Shown piece after piece: positions 25,363 to 35,888 of a DNA stretch of 64,000 nucleotides. Numbering within the stretch: the first letter of the stretch is position 1; each line of letters starts with the position of its first letter. A program made the translations under genes and the position numbers. The stretch comes from Flavobacteriales bacterium UBA952. Its GTDB lineage: Bacteria; Bacteroidota; Bacteroidia; Flavobacteriales_D; Crocinitomicaceae. The stretch lies in contig CAJJBU010000008.1 of the NCBI GenBank assembly GCA_905182495.1, positions 40,907-104,906 of the forward strand, read 5' to 3'. The notes below the pieces were generated by a model. It was not told the origin of the DNA and ran no database searches. It worked only from the letters and a program-made list of their open reading frames with translations.

Positions 25363-28064
25363 AGGCATAGATACGCAGTCCTCTTGTAGTTCCTATACTT
25401 GGCTTGACGGAAACACTTATACGACTTCAAATAATTCAGCCACCTACACCATAGTTGCTGGTGCATCCAATGGATGTGACTCTTTGGTCACCTTGAATTT
25501 AATGCTCAACAATGCGTCGATTGGAACGGATGTGCTTGCTTCTTGTACGCCAATTACTTGGATTGATGGAAACACTTATACTGTTTCAAACAACACGGCA
25601 ACATTCAACATCATTGGTGGAGCTGCTAGCGCTTGTGATTCTATCGTCACATTGGACTTAACTATTAATAGCCCAACTACGGGAACGGATGTGCTTTCTT
25701 CTTGTACGCCCATTACTTGGATTGATGGAAACACATACACGACTTCAAACAACACGGCAACCTTCAACATCATTGGTGGAGCTGCAAGCGGTTGTGATTC
25801 TATCGTCACATTGGACTTAACTATTAATAGCCCAACTACGGGAACGGATGTGCTTTCTTCTTGTACGCCAATTACTTGGATTGATGGAAACACTTATACT
25901 GTTTCAAACAACACGGCAACATTCAACATCATTGGTGGAGCTGCTAGCGCTTGTGATTCTATCGTCACATTGGACTTAACTATTAATAGCCCAACTACGG
26001 GAACGGATGTGCTTTCTTCTTGTACGCCCATTACTTGGATTGATGGAAACACTTATACGACTTCAAATAATACGGCAACCTTCAACATCATTGGTGGAGC
26101 TGCTAGCGCTTGTGATTCTTTGGTGACTTTGGATTTAACGATTGGTAGTTCTGTGAACGGAACGGATGTGCTTTCTTCTTGCACCCCCATTACTTGGATT
26201 GATGGAAACACATACACGACTTCAAACAACACGGCAACATTCAACATCATTGGTGGAGCTGCTAGCGCTTGTGATTCTATCGTCACATTGGACTTAACCA
26301 TTAATAGCCCAACTACGGGAACGGATGTGCTTTCTTCTTGCACCCCCATTACTTGGATTGATGGAAACACTTATACGACTTCAAATAATACGGCAACCTT
26401 CAACATCCTTGATGGAGCTACAAGTGGTTGTGATTCTTTGGTGACTTTGGATTTAACGATTGGTAGTTCTGTCAACGGAACGGATGTGCTTGCTTCTTGT
26501 ACGCCTTTTACTTGGATTGATGGAAACACATACACGACTTCAAACAACACGGCAACATTCAACATCATTGGTGGAGCTGCAAGCGGTTGTGATTCTATCG
26601 TCACATTGGACTTAACCATTAATAGCCCAACTACGGGAACGGATGTGCTTTCTTCTTGCACCCCCATTACTTGGATTGATGGAAACACATACACGACTTC
26701 AAACAACACGGCAACATTCAACATTGTTGGCGGAGCTGCTAAGCGGTTGTGATTCTATCGTCACATTGGACTTAACCATTAATAGCCCAACTACGGGAAC
26801 GGATGTGCTTTCTTCTTGTACGCCCATTACTTGGATTGATGGAAACACTTATACGACTTCAAATAATACGGCAACCTTCAACATCCTTGATGGAGCTACA
26901 AGTGGTTGTGATTCTTTGGTGACTTTGGATTTAACGATTGGTAGTTCTGTGAACGGAACGGATGTGCTTGCTTCTTGTACGCCAATTACTTGGATTGATG
27001 GAAACACATACACGACTTCAAACAACACGGCAACATTCAACATTGTTGGCGGAGCTGCTAGCGCTTGTGATTCTATCGTCACATTGGACTTAACCATTAA
27101 TAGCCCAACTACGGGAACGGATGTGCTTTCTTCTTGTACGCCCATTACTTGGATTGATGGAAACACTTATACGACTTCAAATAATACGGCAACCTTCAAC
27201 ATCCTTGATGGAGCTACAAGTGGTTGTGATTCTTTGGTGACTTTGGATTTAACGATTGGTAGTTCTGTGAACGGAACGGATGTGCTTTCTTCTTGTACGC
27301 CCATTACTTGGATTGATGGAAACACATACACGACTTCAAACAACACGGCAACATTCAACATCATTGGTGGAGCTGCAAGCGGTTGTGACTCGATAGCAAC
27401 ATTAGACCTAACCATTAACAATACCGTTTTAGGTACGGACACCCAAGTCGCATGCGAATCATATATATGGATTGATGGAAACACATACACGACTTCAAAC
27501 AACACGGCAATCTTCAACATCATTGGTGGAGCTGCTAGCGCTTGTGATTCTATCGTCACATTGGACTTAACCATTAATAGCCCAACTACGGGAACGGATG
27601 TGCTTTCTTCTTGTACGCCCATTACTTGGATTGATGGAAACACTTATACGACTTCAAATAATACGGCAACCTTCAACATCCTTGATGGAGCTACAAGTGG
27701 TTGTGATTCTTTGGTGACTTTGGATTTAACGATTGGTAGTTCTGTCAACGGAACGGATGTGCTTGCTTCTTGTACGCCTTTTACTTGGATTGATGGAAAC
27801 ACATACACGACTTCAAACAACACGGCAACATTCAACATCATTGGTGGAGCTGCAAGCGGTTGTGACTCGATAGCAACATTAGACCTAACCATTAACAATA
27901 CCGTTTTAGGTACGGACACCCAAGTCGCATGCGAATCATATATATGGATTGATGGAATTACGTATACGGCAAGTAACAACGTTGCTACCTTCAACATTGC
28001 GAACGGTGCTGCAAACGGTTGTGATTCTATTGTCACTTTAGATTTAACGATAAATTCAAGCAGC
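25363..28064 (+). repeat. 17 tandem 159-bp coding repeats, most nearly identical
   Basis: Each unit encodes 53 residues around SSCTPITWIDGNTYTTSN, GGAASGCDSIVTLDLTI and a linker. Units 2-16 are almost identical at DNA level and fall into two main linker types, INSPT and IGSSV, plus INNTV near the end, arranged partly in alternation. Units 14 and 17 carry a variant front (DTQVACESYIWIDG). Two conserved Cys per unit probably form a disulfide. Near-identity including synonymous sites indicates recent amplification or conversion; assembly copy number may be wrong. Confidence 0.93.
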
Positions 28065-28982
28065 AGCATGGTTCTCACGGAAACATTTGACTCAGGTACA
28101 ATTACTGGAGCAAATGCTCCTGTTCTTTATGGAAACGGAGGAAGTGATTTTAATCAGTCCTATCCAATAAGCGGAACATTTTTCGGATGGTTCAATGTTC
28201 AAAATGGTATCGGAGATGTAGACATTTACGAGCGTAATCTAACGAACCTTACTGTTGGATGTACCGTCACATTGTCTGTTTGGGTGAGAAGTACAATTCC
28301 TATATCAGACATTACGATGACCTTAACTGATGATAATGGTTCAATCACAAGCTTACTGAACCCAACCCTAAGTGGATCCTGGCAGCTTGTCACTATGACT
28401 ACAACCGTTACTACAAATGGGTTAAACTTCTTAGTTCATTACAACAGTACAGGTGGAAATGGATTAGATGTAATGATGGAGGACCTAACGATCACGCAAG
28501 AATGCGGTATCAATGCTGTAATTAACCCGGTGAATGACCAATGCTTGGGTACTAACATTTTTACGTTTGACGGAAGTTCTTCGATTTCTTCTGCAGGAGT
28601 CTCATCTTATTCTTGGGATTTCGGAGATGCCAGCGCACTGAGTAGTGCCCCTAACCCAATTCATACATATCTTTTAGCAGGAGCTTACGATGTCATTTTA
28701 AACATTTCTGATGGTGCTTGTTTAGATGATACGACCATTACCGTTAATGTGTATGCTAGCCCAATTGCAGATGCACCACTCGATATCGTAGCTTGTGACT
28801 TCTATGCCTTAACACCATTATCTGGGGGGAGTTATTATAGCATGACTAATGGCGCCGGAATCAATTATAATATCGGAGACAATATAACGACATCTCAATC
28901 GATGTATGTTTTTGCAGAATCGAATACAATTCCAAATTGTATAGATGAAAACACATTTATGATTACTATCAATGATTCTCAA

Positions 28983-29936
28983 TCAAATATTGATTCGCAT
29001 ATTAGTTGTGGACCTTTTACTTGGGTTGACGGCATCACTTATACTACCAGTAATAATATAGCAAACTATACCTATACCAATGGAACTTCCTTAGGGTGTG
29101 ACTCTACTGTTACTTTAGATTTGACTATTAATACTCCAGCAACAGGAACAGATGTCATTGCGTCCTGTGCACCCATTACATGGATTGATGGGAATACATA
29201 CACGACTAGCAACAATACAAGTACTTTCAATCTTGCCGGTGGCGCAACAAATGGATGTGATTCTCTTGTTTCATTGGACCTCACTATAAGTAATGAAGTA
29301 AATGGCGTAGATAATCAAATTGCTTGCGCTTCATTTACTTGGATAGATGGAATTACATACACCCAGAGTAATAATTTAGCCACATTTACTTATACCGGCG
29401 GAGCAGTTGCAGGTTGTGATTCTATAGTTACTTTAAATCTAACGGTAAATAACCCTGTCATAACAACAGATGTGCAGACATCATGTGATTCTTATACTTG
29501 GATTGATGGCAACACCTATACGGAAGATAACAATACCGCTTCTTACACCTATTCTGGAGCAGCAGCGAATACTTGCGACTCAATAGTAAATTTAAACTTG
29601 ACTATAACTTATACCGCCTCTGGAACAGATTTTCAAACAGCCTGCGATAGTTATACGTGGATTGATGGAAACACATATACAGCCAGTAACAATTCAGCAA
29701 CGATGAACATAAACGGTGGTGCAACAAATGGTTGCGACTCAATTGTAACACTAAACCTTATTATAAATAACTCAGTAACTTCAATAGATTCACAAAGCGC
29801 ATGTATTACCTTCAACTGGATCGACGGCAATACTTATACGCAAAGTAATAATACTGCTACATTTATAATTAGCGGGGGAACAATAAATGGATGTGACTCC
29901 ACGGTAACATTAAACCTAACGATAAATAGCCTAACT
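28983..29936 (+). repeat. Six diverged units of the same 159-bp repeat
   Basis: Same 53-residue fold (two Cys, W-[IV]-DG-[IN]-TYT, CDSxVxL) in six units of exactly 159 bp, but with many DNA and residue differences between units. They probably represent the older form of the array, in contrast to the homogenised block upstream. Confidence 0.85.
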
Positions 29937-30748
29937 ACACTTGACCCTGGTCCAGACATTTCAGTCTGCGAAGGACAAAGTGTTACACCTATGGCCCAAG
30001 GGGCAAACACCTATTCATGGGATTTAGGTCTCAACAATGGCATTTCATTTATCCCAAATCTTGGCACTACGGAATACACAGTAACGGGAACAGATATTAA
30101 TGGATGTCAAAGCGATGCGAGTATGATCGTAAATGTCAACTCACAGCCTAGTCTTGACATAACAAGTATAGATCCATTATGTGCAGGCGATGCTTCAGGA
30201 GAAATAAATTTAGAGATTAGCGATGGTACGGAACCATTCACCACATTATGGAGCAATGACAGTAACCTAAATAACCAACAGAATTTGTTTGCCGGAACAT
30301 TTACTGTTCTTGTTACGGATGATGAAGGTTGCAACGAAGAGGGCATCGTAATACTTTCTAACCCTATTGAACCATGTTATGAATTACCAGATGTCTATTT
30401 CTATGTGCCTAATAGCTTCACACCTGATGCAGATGAGCACAATCAAAATTGGTTTATTGTACTGTCAGGAGTAAATGAACAAACCTTTACCTTAAACCTA
30501 TACAACAGATGGGGTGAACTCATATGGGAATCACATGACATCTCTGCAAAATGGGATGGTACCTACAGAGGAAACTCTGTACCCAATGGAACTTATACTT
30601 GGCAAATTGAATATACCAGATTAAATGATGGTAAAAGAATATTTGAAACGGGTCACTTAAACGTTTTACGATAAGCACTATGCAAAACTAAACGAGCCTC
30701 GTTTGTAAGAAAGTGAATTAAATAATCTAGAGTAAATGTTTATCAGAG

Positions 30749-30773
30749 AAAGTGAGATTCGTCTCACTTTTTT
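30749..30773. terminator. Bidirectional terminator with TTCG tetraloop
   Basis: Perfect nine-bp stem AAAGTGAGA / TCTCACTTT (30749-30757, 30762-30770) closed by a TTCG loop. T-run continues to 30773 on plus; A residues give pairing on minus. It sits between the convergent protease and GreA-like genes and overlaps the latter's stop by two bases. Confidence 0.85.
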
Positions 30774-31230
30774 ATTTCAACTCAATTATTTCAATTGACA
30801 TATTGTTCATTTCAATACGCGCACCCACCTTTCGATTCACAAGTGCTTTAGCCATTGGTGAATTTCCAGAAATACACAAAACATCGATCTTATTAAAGAT
30901 CAATTTCCCAAGAGGCAATCCAATAAAAATCCAACCTATACTTGTTAAAACCAAACTCCCAAACGTAATAACCTTTGAATGTGTCGTATTCTTAAGTGTG
31001 ATAAACAAGCCATCCATTGCCATTTGATTTTGAAGATTTTGAGCGGCTTTATTTCTTTCTTGCTGCATTAACTCTCGTGATGTATCATGCTTGTCACCTG
31101 CCGTACTTTGAGACTCGGAATCTACAGACTCCTGAACCTCATCGAGTATTCTTGAAGCTTCCGAGATTCGACTGCGGATGGCTTGATGTAATTCCTCGAG
31201 CAAATCTTCTTTACAAATACCTTCCTTCAT
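30772..31230 (-). CDS. GreA/GreB-family protein (Bacteroidota short type)
   Basis: A 152-residue protein with the two-part plan of Gre transcript-cleavage factors. Residues 1-75 are a charged helical region (SEASRILDEVQESVDSESQ, TSRELMQQERNKAAQNL), expected to form a coiled coil. The C-terminal half is an FKBP-like Gre domain ending GNSPMAKALVNRKVGARIEM, where GNSPMGKAL-type sequence is characteristic. Some database entries call this group 3-oxoacyl-ACP synthase, which I regard as wrong. The acidic tip residues DKHD replace the usual DN-E pair, so cleavage activity is uncertain. Divergent from the CapA-like gene. Confidence 0.8.
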   Translation of the reverse strand: MKEGICKEDLLEELHQAIRSRISEASRILDEVQESVDSESQSTAGDKHDTSRELMQQERNKAAQNLQNQMAMDGLFITLKNTTHSKVITFGSLVLTSIGWIFIGLPLGKLIFNKIDVLCISGNSPMAKALVNRKVGARIEMNNMSIEIIELK

Positions 31231-31307
31231 AGAATATGATTAAAATAAAATCGGCTTAGACTTTTAGTGTTGTGCGAAAATAGTACTTTCAATGCATATT
31301 TAATTGT

Positions 31308-32390
31308 ATGAGAGTTATTCCTTTTTTTTTCTTTTTAATAAGTTTTATAGCTTTTAACCAAAGTTCTATGTCTCTTCTATTTATAGGAGATATTATGGGA
31401 CATGGGAGTCAAATAAAAGCGGCATTTGATGATCAGAAAAGGAGCCACAACTACGATGCGGTATTCACACATTTGAACAAAACCATTTCCAAGGCTGACT
31501 TTGCAATAGCAAATCTTGAAGTCACATTAGCCGGCCCTCCATATAGTGGCTACCCACAATTCTCATCTCCTGACGCTTTGGCTGAGGCATGCAAAACAAG
31601 TGGTATCGACGTCCTGGTTACCTCAAACAACCATTCTTGCGACCGAGGAGGTAAAGGAATCAAAAGAACCATTGAGGTGCTAGACCGGCTTCAGATCCCT
31701 CACAATGGCACCTACTACAATCCGATTGATCGAAAACTAAGAAACCTCCTTATTCTTCGTAAAGAAGATCTAAGGATAGGTCTACTCAACTATACATACG
31801 GCACAAACGGACTGAAAGCACCAAACCCCACAAGCGTCAATTATATTGATACCAATCAAATATTGTTGGATATTGAACAAAGTAGAAAAGAAACACTTGA
31901 CGGCTTAATTGCCGTAGTGCATTGGGGAAAAGAATACCAAACCTCCCCAAGTCAATATCAAAAATCCGTTGCCAAGTTTTTGTTCCGTAATGGGATCAAT
32001 ATTATCATCGGTAGCCATCCACATGTCCTTCAGAAAGTAGAATGGCACCAAGAATCAGATCAACTAGTCGCATATTCACTAGGTAACTTTGTGTCTAACC
32101 AAGCAAGTATCAATACCGATGGGGGAATGATGTTGGAGATTGAAATTGAAAAGAACAGTGACGGCTTAAAAATTAAAAATGCGGGTTACCACCTCATATG
32201 GGTCAACAAGCCAACAAGGTTAAACAAACAACTATTTGAGGTACTCCCATGCTCAAGCTACCCGGCAATAAAACAAATCAAGAACCCCGCTCATCTAGAA
32301 AAAATGAAAGTCTTTGTAAAAAATGCCCGAAAAATCATGTCTTCGAATAGGAATGTTTTAGAGATTAATCCAGCCCGAATCAAGAAATAG
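31308..32390 (+). CDS. CapA-family metallophosphatase-like protein
   Basis: A 360-residue protein of the CapA (PGA_cap, poly-gamma-glutamate capsule) family with a calcineurin-like phosphoesterase fold. Motifs in order: LLFIGDIMGHG (23-33), NLEVTLAG (about 69-76), SNNHSCDRGGKGI (near 105), VVHWGKEY (near 205) and IIIGSHPHVLQKVE (near 230) supply the metal ligands. A short hydrophobic N-terminus (4-20) suggests export. CapA partners (CapB, CapC) are absent, so a poly-glutamate role is not supported; many CapA homologues are of unknown substrate. Its 3' end overlaps the convergent CrtD-like gene by 11 bp. Confidence 0.82.
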   Translation: MRVIPFFFFLISFIAFNQSSMSLLFIGDIMGHGSQIKAAFDDQKRSHNYDAVFTHLNKTISKADFAIANLEVTLAGPPYSGYPQFSSPDALAEACKTSGIDVLVTSNNHSCDRGGKGIKRTIEVLDRLQIPHNGTYYNPIDRKLRNLLILRKEDLRIGLLNYTYGTNGLKAPNPTSVNYIDTNQILLDIEQSRKETLDGLIAVVHWGKEYQTSPSQYQKSVAKFLFRNGINIIIGSHPHVLQKVEWHQESDQLVAYSLGNFVSNQASINTDGGMMLEIEIEKNSDGLKIKNAGYHLIWVNKPTRLNKQLFEVLPCSSYPAIKQIKNPAHLEKMKVFVKNARKIMSSNRNVLEINPARIKK

Positions 32391-33852
32391 AGAAATCTCT
32401 ACGAACACACTTCTCGACAATAGCCGCACTGCTTAATGCCAATGGAATCCCACCTCCAGGATGCACCGTTACACCGGCAAAATATAGACCTTTGATTTTT
32501 GAAGAAAAATTGGGATGACGATAAAATGAAGACATCATCGTATTTGAGGCATTACCATAAATCGAACCATTTTTCCCTGAATACATCTGCTCTATCATGA
32601 CCGGATCAACATTCTCCTCTTCCCCAATCAATGGTTCAATGTCTACTTTGAGAAGTCGCTTAAGTTTATTAAGGATGTTTTTTCGGAGCCGCTGTTTTTG
32701 GGATACCCAATCTTGCCCTGCATCAATAGGTGCATTCACCATTACAAACCAATTCTCACAACCGTCCGGCGCATCATTCTTTTCAACCTTAGAGGATATA
32801 TGGACATATATAGTTGGATCATCAATAAGCGTTTGTTTATTAAATAAATGATCGAATTCACTTTCATAAGTATTTGAAAAAAAGATATTATGAACATCTA
32901 AATTATCAAACGTTTTTTGAATCCCCCAATAGAAGACAACGGCTGAGGTAGATTTTTCTTGATTCAAAATTTTGACGGGCCCCTTCAACCCAGGCAAGAG
33001 CTTATCATAAGTAAAGTGAACATCCATGTTACTGGTGACCAAATCGCAAACTATTTTATTAGTTGAAGTCTCTATCCCTTCAACGCGACCAGATGAATAC
33101 AAAATCTTCTCTACCCGCTTATTAAAGTGAAAACGAACCCCCAATTCAAGTGCTTTTTGGTATACAGCATCACTAATAGCGACCATACCACCTTTCGGCA
33201 TGTATGGACCAACATTTAACTCTAAATGAGCTATAATATTAAACATCCCTGGACTTTTGAAAGGATTACTACCGTTATATGTCGCAAAACGATTAAATAT
33301 CTGTGTCGTTTTGGGGTTTTTGAAACTTTGACGATTTACCGTGTTCATAGAGGAAAACAATCCATAAAAAGGAATTCTAGTTATGGCTTTAAAAACCTTT
33401 CTATTCAGCCACTGCATTATTCTATGTAAGGAGGCTTTGATAAATACGGGGTAAACAGCTTTGTAGTTCAATTCAAAGCGCCTCAAGAGCTTTTCAACAT
33501 TCTTTTGATCTTCACCTAACTCTTCACTTAAACACGCCGCGACGGCCTCCGTTCCTGTTGGCAATTTGATACGCTTTCCATCCTCAAAAAAATAACAACA
33601 CGAATTAGGGAGCTTATGGTAATCAAAATCGATATCTGAAGCTTTGACTATAGACAATAGCTCATCCACTAAATGAGGCTCTGTAAAAATAGAAGGACCT
33701 CTATCAAAACGATAAGGTCCAATATTCTTAGAATTTATTTTTCCACCATAAAAAGAATTCTGTTCAAAAACCTCAGTCTCAAAACCTAAAGATGCCAAAC
33801 GGACAGCGGATGCCATCCCTCCTATTCCCGAACCTATAACAATTGCTTTCAT
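32380..33852 (-). CDS. Phytoene-desaturase-family FAD oxidoreductase, CrtD-like
   Basis: A 490-residue flavoenzyme. The N-terminus has the dinucleotide-binding IGSGIGGMASAVRLASLG (7-24), then YGGKIN and FDRGPSIFT; the C-terminus has the FAD-contacting GLYFAGVTVHPGGGIPLALS. The GPSIFTEPHLVDEL stretch is closer to CrtD (hydroxycarotenoid 3,4-desaturase) than to CrtI in Bacteroidota, by memory. It probably acts in carotenoid synthesis, but no other crt gene is nearby to test this. Intact, and codon use is ordinary. Confidence 0.8.
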   Translation of the reverse strand: MKAIVIGSGIGGMASAVRLASLGFETEVFEQNSFYGGKINSKNIGPYRFDRGPSIFTEPHLVDELLSIVKASDIDFDYHKLPNSCCYFFEDGKRIKLPTGTEAVAACLSEELGEDQKNVEKLLRRFELNYKAVYPVFIKASLHRIMQWLNRKVFKAITRIPFYGLFSSMNTVNRQSFKNPKTTQIFNRFATYNGSNPFKSPGMFNIIAHLELNVGPYMPKGGMVAISDAVYQKALELGVRFHFNKRVEKILYSSGRVEGIETSTNKIVCDLVTSNMDVHFTYDKLLPGLKGPVKILNQEKSTSAVVFYWGIQKTFDNLDVHNIFFSNTYESEFDHLFNKQTLIDDPTIYVHISSKVEKNDAPDGCENWFVMVNAPIDAGQDWVSQKQRLRKNILNKLKRLLKVDIEPLIGEEENVDPVMIEQMYSGKNGSIYGNASNTMMSSFYRHPNFSSKIKGLYFAGVTVHPGGGIPLALSSAAIVEKCVRRDFSIS

Positions 33853-34065
33853 CTATGGCCAATTTAACAAATACAGGACTATTTTGGTTCAATAAAACAG
33901 AAATTACTCATAAAATTGACCGAATTATATAAAAACAATGCGTAACAATGACATTAACACGCTGTTTTACTAGGAATTTAGGTGGGTTTATTAACAAAAC
34001 ACGTCACTTATCAACATTTTCGGTATATTTTACCCCCCAAACCGCCACTGCCATTGATATTCGGA

Positions 34066-34073
34066 TATATTTG
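34066..34073 (+). promoter_or_regulatory. Promoter -7 element of the HU gene
   Basis: TATATTTG, 39 bases before the HU ATG and identical to the tRNA-Met and parE boxes. No TTG at consensus distance. The 260-bp spacer 33853-34112 holds nothing else I can identify. Confidence 0.4.
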
Positions 34074-34112
34074 TTGTGATAAATATTTATTAATTATTTA
34101 AAACAACCCATT

Positions 34113-34385
34113 ATGAACAAAGCAGAATTAATTGACGCGATGGCAAGTGACGCTGGATTATCTAAAGCTGACGCTAAGAAAGCATTAGATGCATTTGTAG
34201 GCGCAACGACTGGTGCATTGAAAAAAGGAGACCGTATTTCTTTAGTAGGATTTGGTTCTTTTTCTATTACTAGAAGAGCAGCTAGAGCTGGACGTAACCC
34301 TAAGACTGGTGCGGTTATCCAAATCCAAGCTAAAAACACAGTGAAATTTAAAGCAGGTGCTGACTTATCGTCAAGCGTTAACTAA
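34113..34385 (+). CDS. HU-family nucleoid DNA-binding protein
   Basis: A 90-residue histone-like protein that bends DNA as a dimer. It shows the N-terminal helices (NKAELIDAMASDAGLSKADAKKALDAF), the DRISLVGFGSFSI turn, and the DNA-binding arm centred on AGRNPKTGAVIQI, whose Asn-Pro intercalates DNA, then KNTVKFKAG. Full length and intact. A strong terminator follows at 34404, and a 260-bp spacer precedes it, so it is a single-gene transcript. Convergent with the SDR gene. Confidence 0.96.
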   Translation: MNKAELIDAMASDAGLSKADAKKALDAFVGATTGALKKGDRISLVGFGSFSITRRAARAGRNPKTGAVIQIQAKNTVKFKAGADLSSSVN

Positions 34386-34403
34386 GAATTTTCTAGATTT
34401 TTG

Positions 34404-34433
34404 AAAGGCCATCAAGTATTGATGGCTTTTTTT
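34404..34433 (+). terminator. Terminator of the HU gene
   Basis: GCCATCA (34408-34414) pairs with TGATGGC (34420-34426), then seven T. Preceding AAAG also pairs partly, so it may work for the convergent SDR gene too. Confidence 0.88.
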
Positions 34434-34439
34434 ATGGGC

Positions 34440-35240
34440 TTAAGTAGCAGATTGCTTTTTGATGACTCTCCAAAATAAAGCAGGTAAAAACCTTTTCAAG
34501 GTTACCGCTTTAATCTCTCGATTCCCAATCAAAACCTCTCTTTTCTTAGTAGATAATGCGTTTAACAACTGTGAAACACATTCTTCTACGGGCATTCCTT
34601 TTTCTTGATTATGATCCATCTGCCCATGTTTTTGTCCATCTGAACCCACAGCATTTGAAGATATAGGCGTATTAATTTTTCCGGGACAGGCAATCGTAAC
34701 GGCAATTCCGTTTTCTTCTTCCTCTAAAGCAAGAGATTCATAATAACCATGAAGGGCATGCTTAGAAGCGCTATAGCTCGATCTTAAAAAGAATCCAAAC
34801 TTGCCAGCAATACTACTAATGACTAAAATTTGACCTTTACTTTTCCGAAGCTCTGGGAGCACAACCCTCGTCAAAAGCACATTTCCGAAAAAATTCACCT
34901 CCATAATTTTTCTGACAACAGTTTCAGTAGAATCTGCCGCCGTACCACGTTGACTAACACCCCCATTTTGAATGAGATAATCAACACAACCGTATTGAGC
35001 GATCACTTGGTTAAGCGCGCTTTCAAAGTCACTAGACCTTGTCAGATCCAAAGGTAAAACCAAATGTTCTTTACTATTTGGAAGCCCCTCTTTTAGGGCT
35101 TGAAGAAGTTCCTCTTTACGAGAAGAAAGGACCAACTTTGCTCCCAGCTCGGCAAGTTGAATACTAAGCTCCTTCCCTATCCCTGAACTTGCACCAGTCA
35201 GCCACACAACTTTATCCTTAAATAGATTTTGATCACGCAT
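34440..35240 (-). CDS. Short-chain dehydrogenase/reductase
   Basis: A 266-residue NAD(P)-dependent SDR of classical type. Cofactor motif TGASSGIG (near 16-23), NGGV in place of NNAG near 92, and the catalytic Tyr-Lys in YSASK (near 160), followed by IACPGKINTP. The overall look is that of DHRS7/DltE-like lipid or retinol-type SDRs; substrate unknown. I start at ATG 35240 (MRDQNLFKDKVV); the frame remains open to 35489 but that part overlaps the divergent gmhA and has no family similarity. A TATCTTTG promoter box lies at 35252-35245, four bases before the start. Confidence 0.88.
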   Translation of the reverse strand: MRDQNLFKDKVVWLTGASSGIGKELSIQLAELGAKLVLSSRKEELLQALKEGLPNSKEHLVLPLDLTRSSDFESALNQVIAQYGCVDYLIQNGGVSQRGTAADSTETVVRKIMEVNFFGNVLLTRVVLPELRKSKGQILVISSIAGKFGFFLRSSYSASKHALHGYYESLALEEEENGIAVTIACPGKINTPISSNAVGSDGQKHGQMDHNQEKGMPVEECVSQLLNALSTKKREVLIGNREIKAVTLKRFLPALFWRVIKKQSAT

Positions 35241-35309
35241 AAAACAAAGATACAAAACAAATAAACGTTCATTCAGTCTAGATTCCTTACCTTTATACCA
35301 AGATACACT

Positions 35310-35888
35310 ATGAGTAAAGACGCAATACAAAAGCATTTCAACGAAGCCGCTGAGGTTTTGAACAAATTCAACAACGAAGCCAATATTTCCGCAATTGATA
35401 AAGCGCTTCAGGTAATGGTTGATGCTTTGAAAAATGGGCACAAAATCTTGAGCTGTGGCAATGGTGGTTCTATGTGTGATGCGATGCACTTCGCTGAAGA
35501 GCTTAGTGGACGATTTAGAAACGATCGCAAAGCTCTTGCCGCTATTTCCATTTCAGACCCAAGCCATATTTCTTGTGTAGCAAACGATTATGGATTTGAA
35601 TTTATCTTTTCAAGATATGTAGAAGCCATCGGTAACAAGGGTGACGTATTGCTTGGGATTTCAACTTCTGGAAATTCAAAAAATGTGATTTTAGCTTTTG
35701 AAGCCGCGAAAAAAAAAGGTTTAAAAACAGTAGCATTAACGGGAAAGACAGGTGGTATTCTAGCTGGTATTGCTGATTTAGAAATCCGGGCACCTCAGAC
35801 CGAATATGCAGATCGAGCGCAAGAAATTCACATTAAAGTCATTCATGCTTTAATTGATGGCATAGAAAAAGAACTTAAGCTGACTTAG
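35310..35888 (+). CDS. gmhA: D-sedoheptulose-7-phosphate isomerase
   Basis: First enzyme of ADP-heptose synthesis: converts sedoheptulose 7-phosphate to D-glycero-manno-heptose 7-phosphate for lipopolysaccharide core. The 192-residue protein is a single SIS domain with [20 protein letters not shown] (about 49-68), [13 protein letters not shown] (phosphate-binding Ser/Thr, near 114) and the C-terminal [12 protein letters not shown] catalytic helix. Full length. The rest of the heptose pathway is not in the window. Overlaps the convergent nhaC by 14 bp. Confidence 0.92.
   Translation: MSKDAIQKHFNEAAEVLNKFNNEANISAIDKALQVMVDALKNGHKILSCGNGGSMCDAMHFAEELSGRFRNDRKALAAISISDPSHISCVANDYGFEFIFSRYVEAIGNKGDVLLGISTSGNSKNVILAFEAAKKKGLKTVALTGKTGGILAGIADLEIRAPQTEYADRAQEIHIKVIHALIDGIEKELKLT

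Larger units (their letters stand above)
23381..30674 (+). pseudogene. Giant T9SS-secreted M43 (pappalysin-type) metalloprotease with 53-residue repeats, one frameshift
   Basis: Reconstructed as about 2,430 residues. Parts: signal peptide to TAQ (23); propeptide; M43 catalytic domain with zinc motif HEVGHWLGLRH (near 263) and Met-turn ENYMDYTND; Calx-beta-like domain (about 360-480); a beta-sandwich anchor-like domain (about 490-660); 17 tandem 53-residue repeats; another sandwich; a PKD domain (SYSWDFGD); six more, diverged repeats; an SprB-like unit; and a CHU_C sorting domain with YVPNSFTPDADEHNQNW and NLYNRWGELIW ending NVLR. One extra A at 26741-26742 (gctgctaagc) breaks the frame inside repeat 9; removing it restores AASGCDSIV. 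Probable surface adhesin/protease; the repeats act as a stalk (inference). Confidence 0.88.

Noticed and set aside
25363..28064. Regular repeats considered as a CRISPR or minisatellite array
   Set aside because: Period of 159 bp with no spacers, in frame within a long coding sequence with two Cys per unit; a protein repeat.
25576..28078. Long antisense open frames (105-158 codons) across the M43 repeat array
   Set aside because: They recur with the 159-bp repeat period and are a by-product of the coding repeats on plus; no start signals or family similarity.
35241..35489. 83-residue N-terminal extension of the SDR protein
   Set aside because: Overlaps the divergent gmhA start and promoter and lacks SDR similarity; ATG 35240 begins the conserved part.
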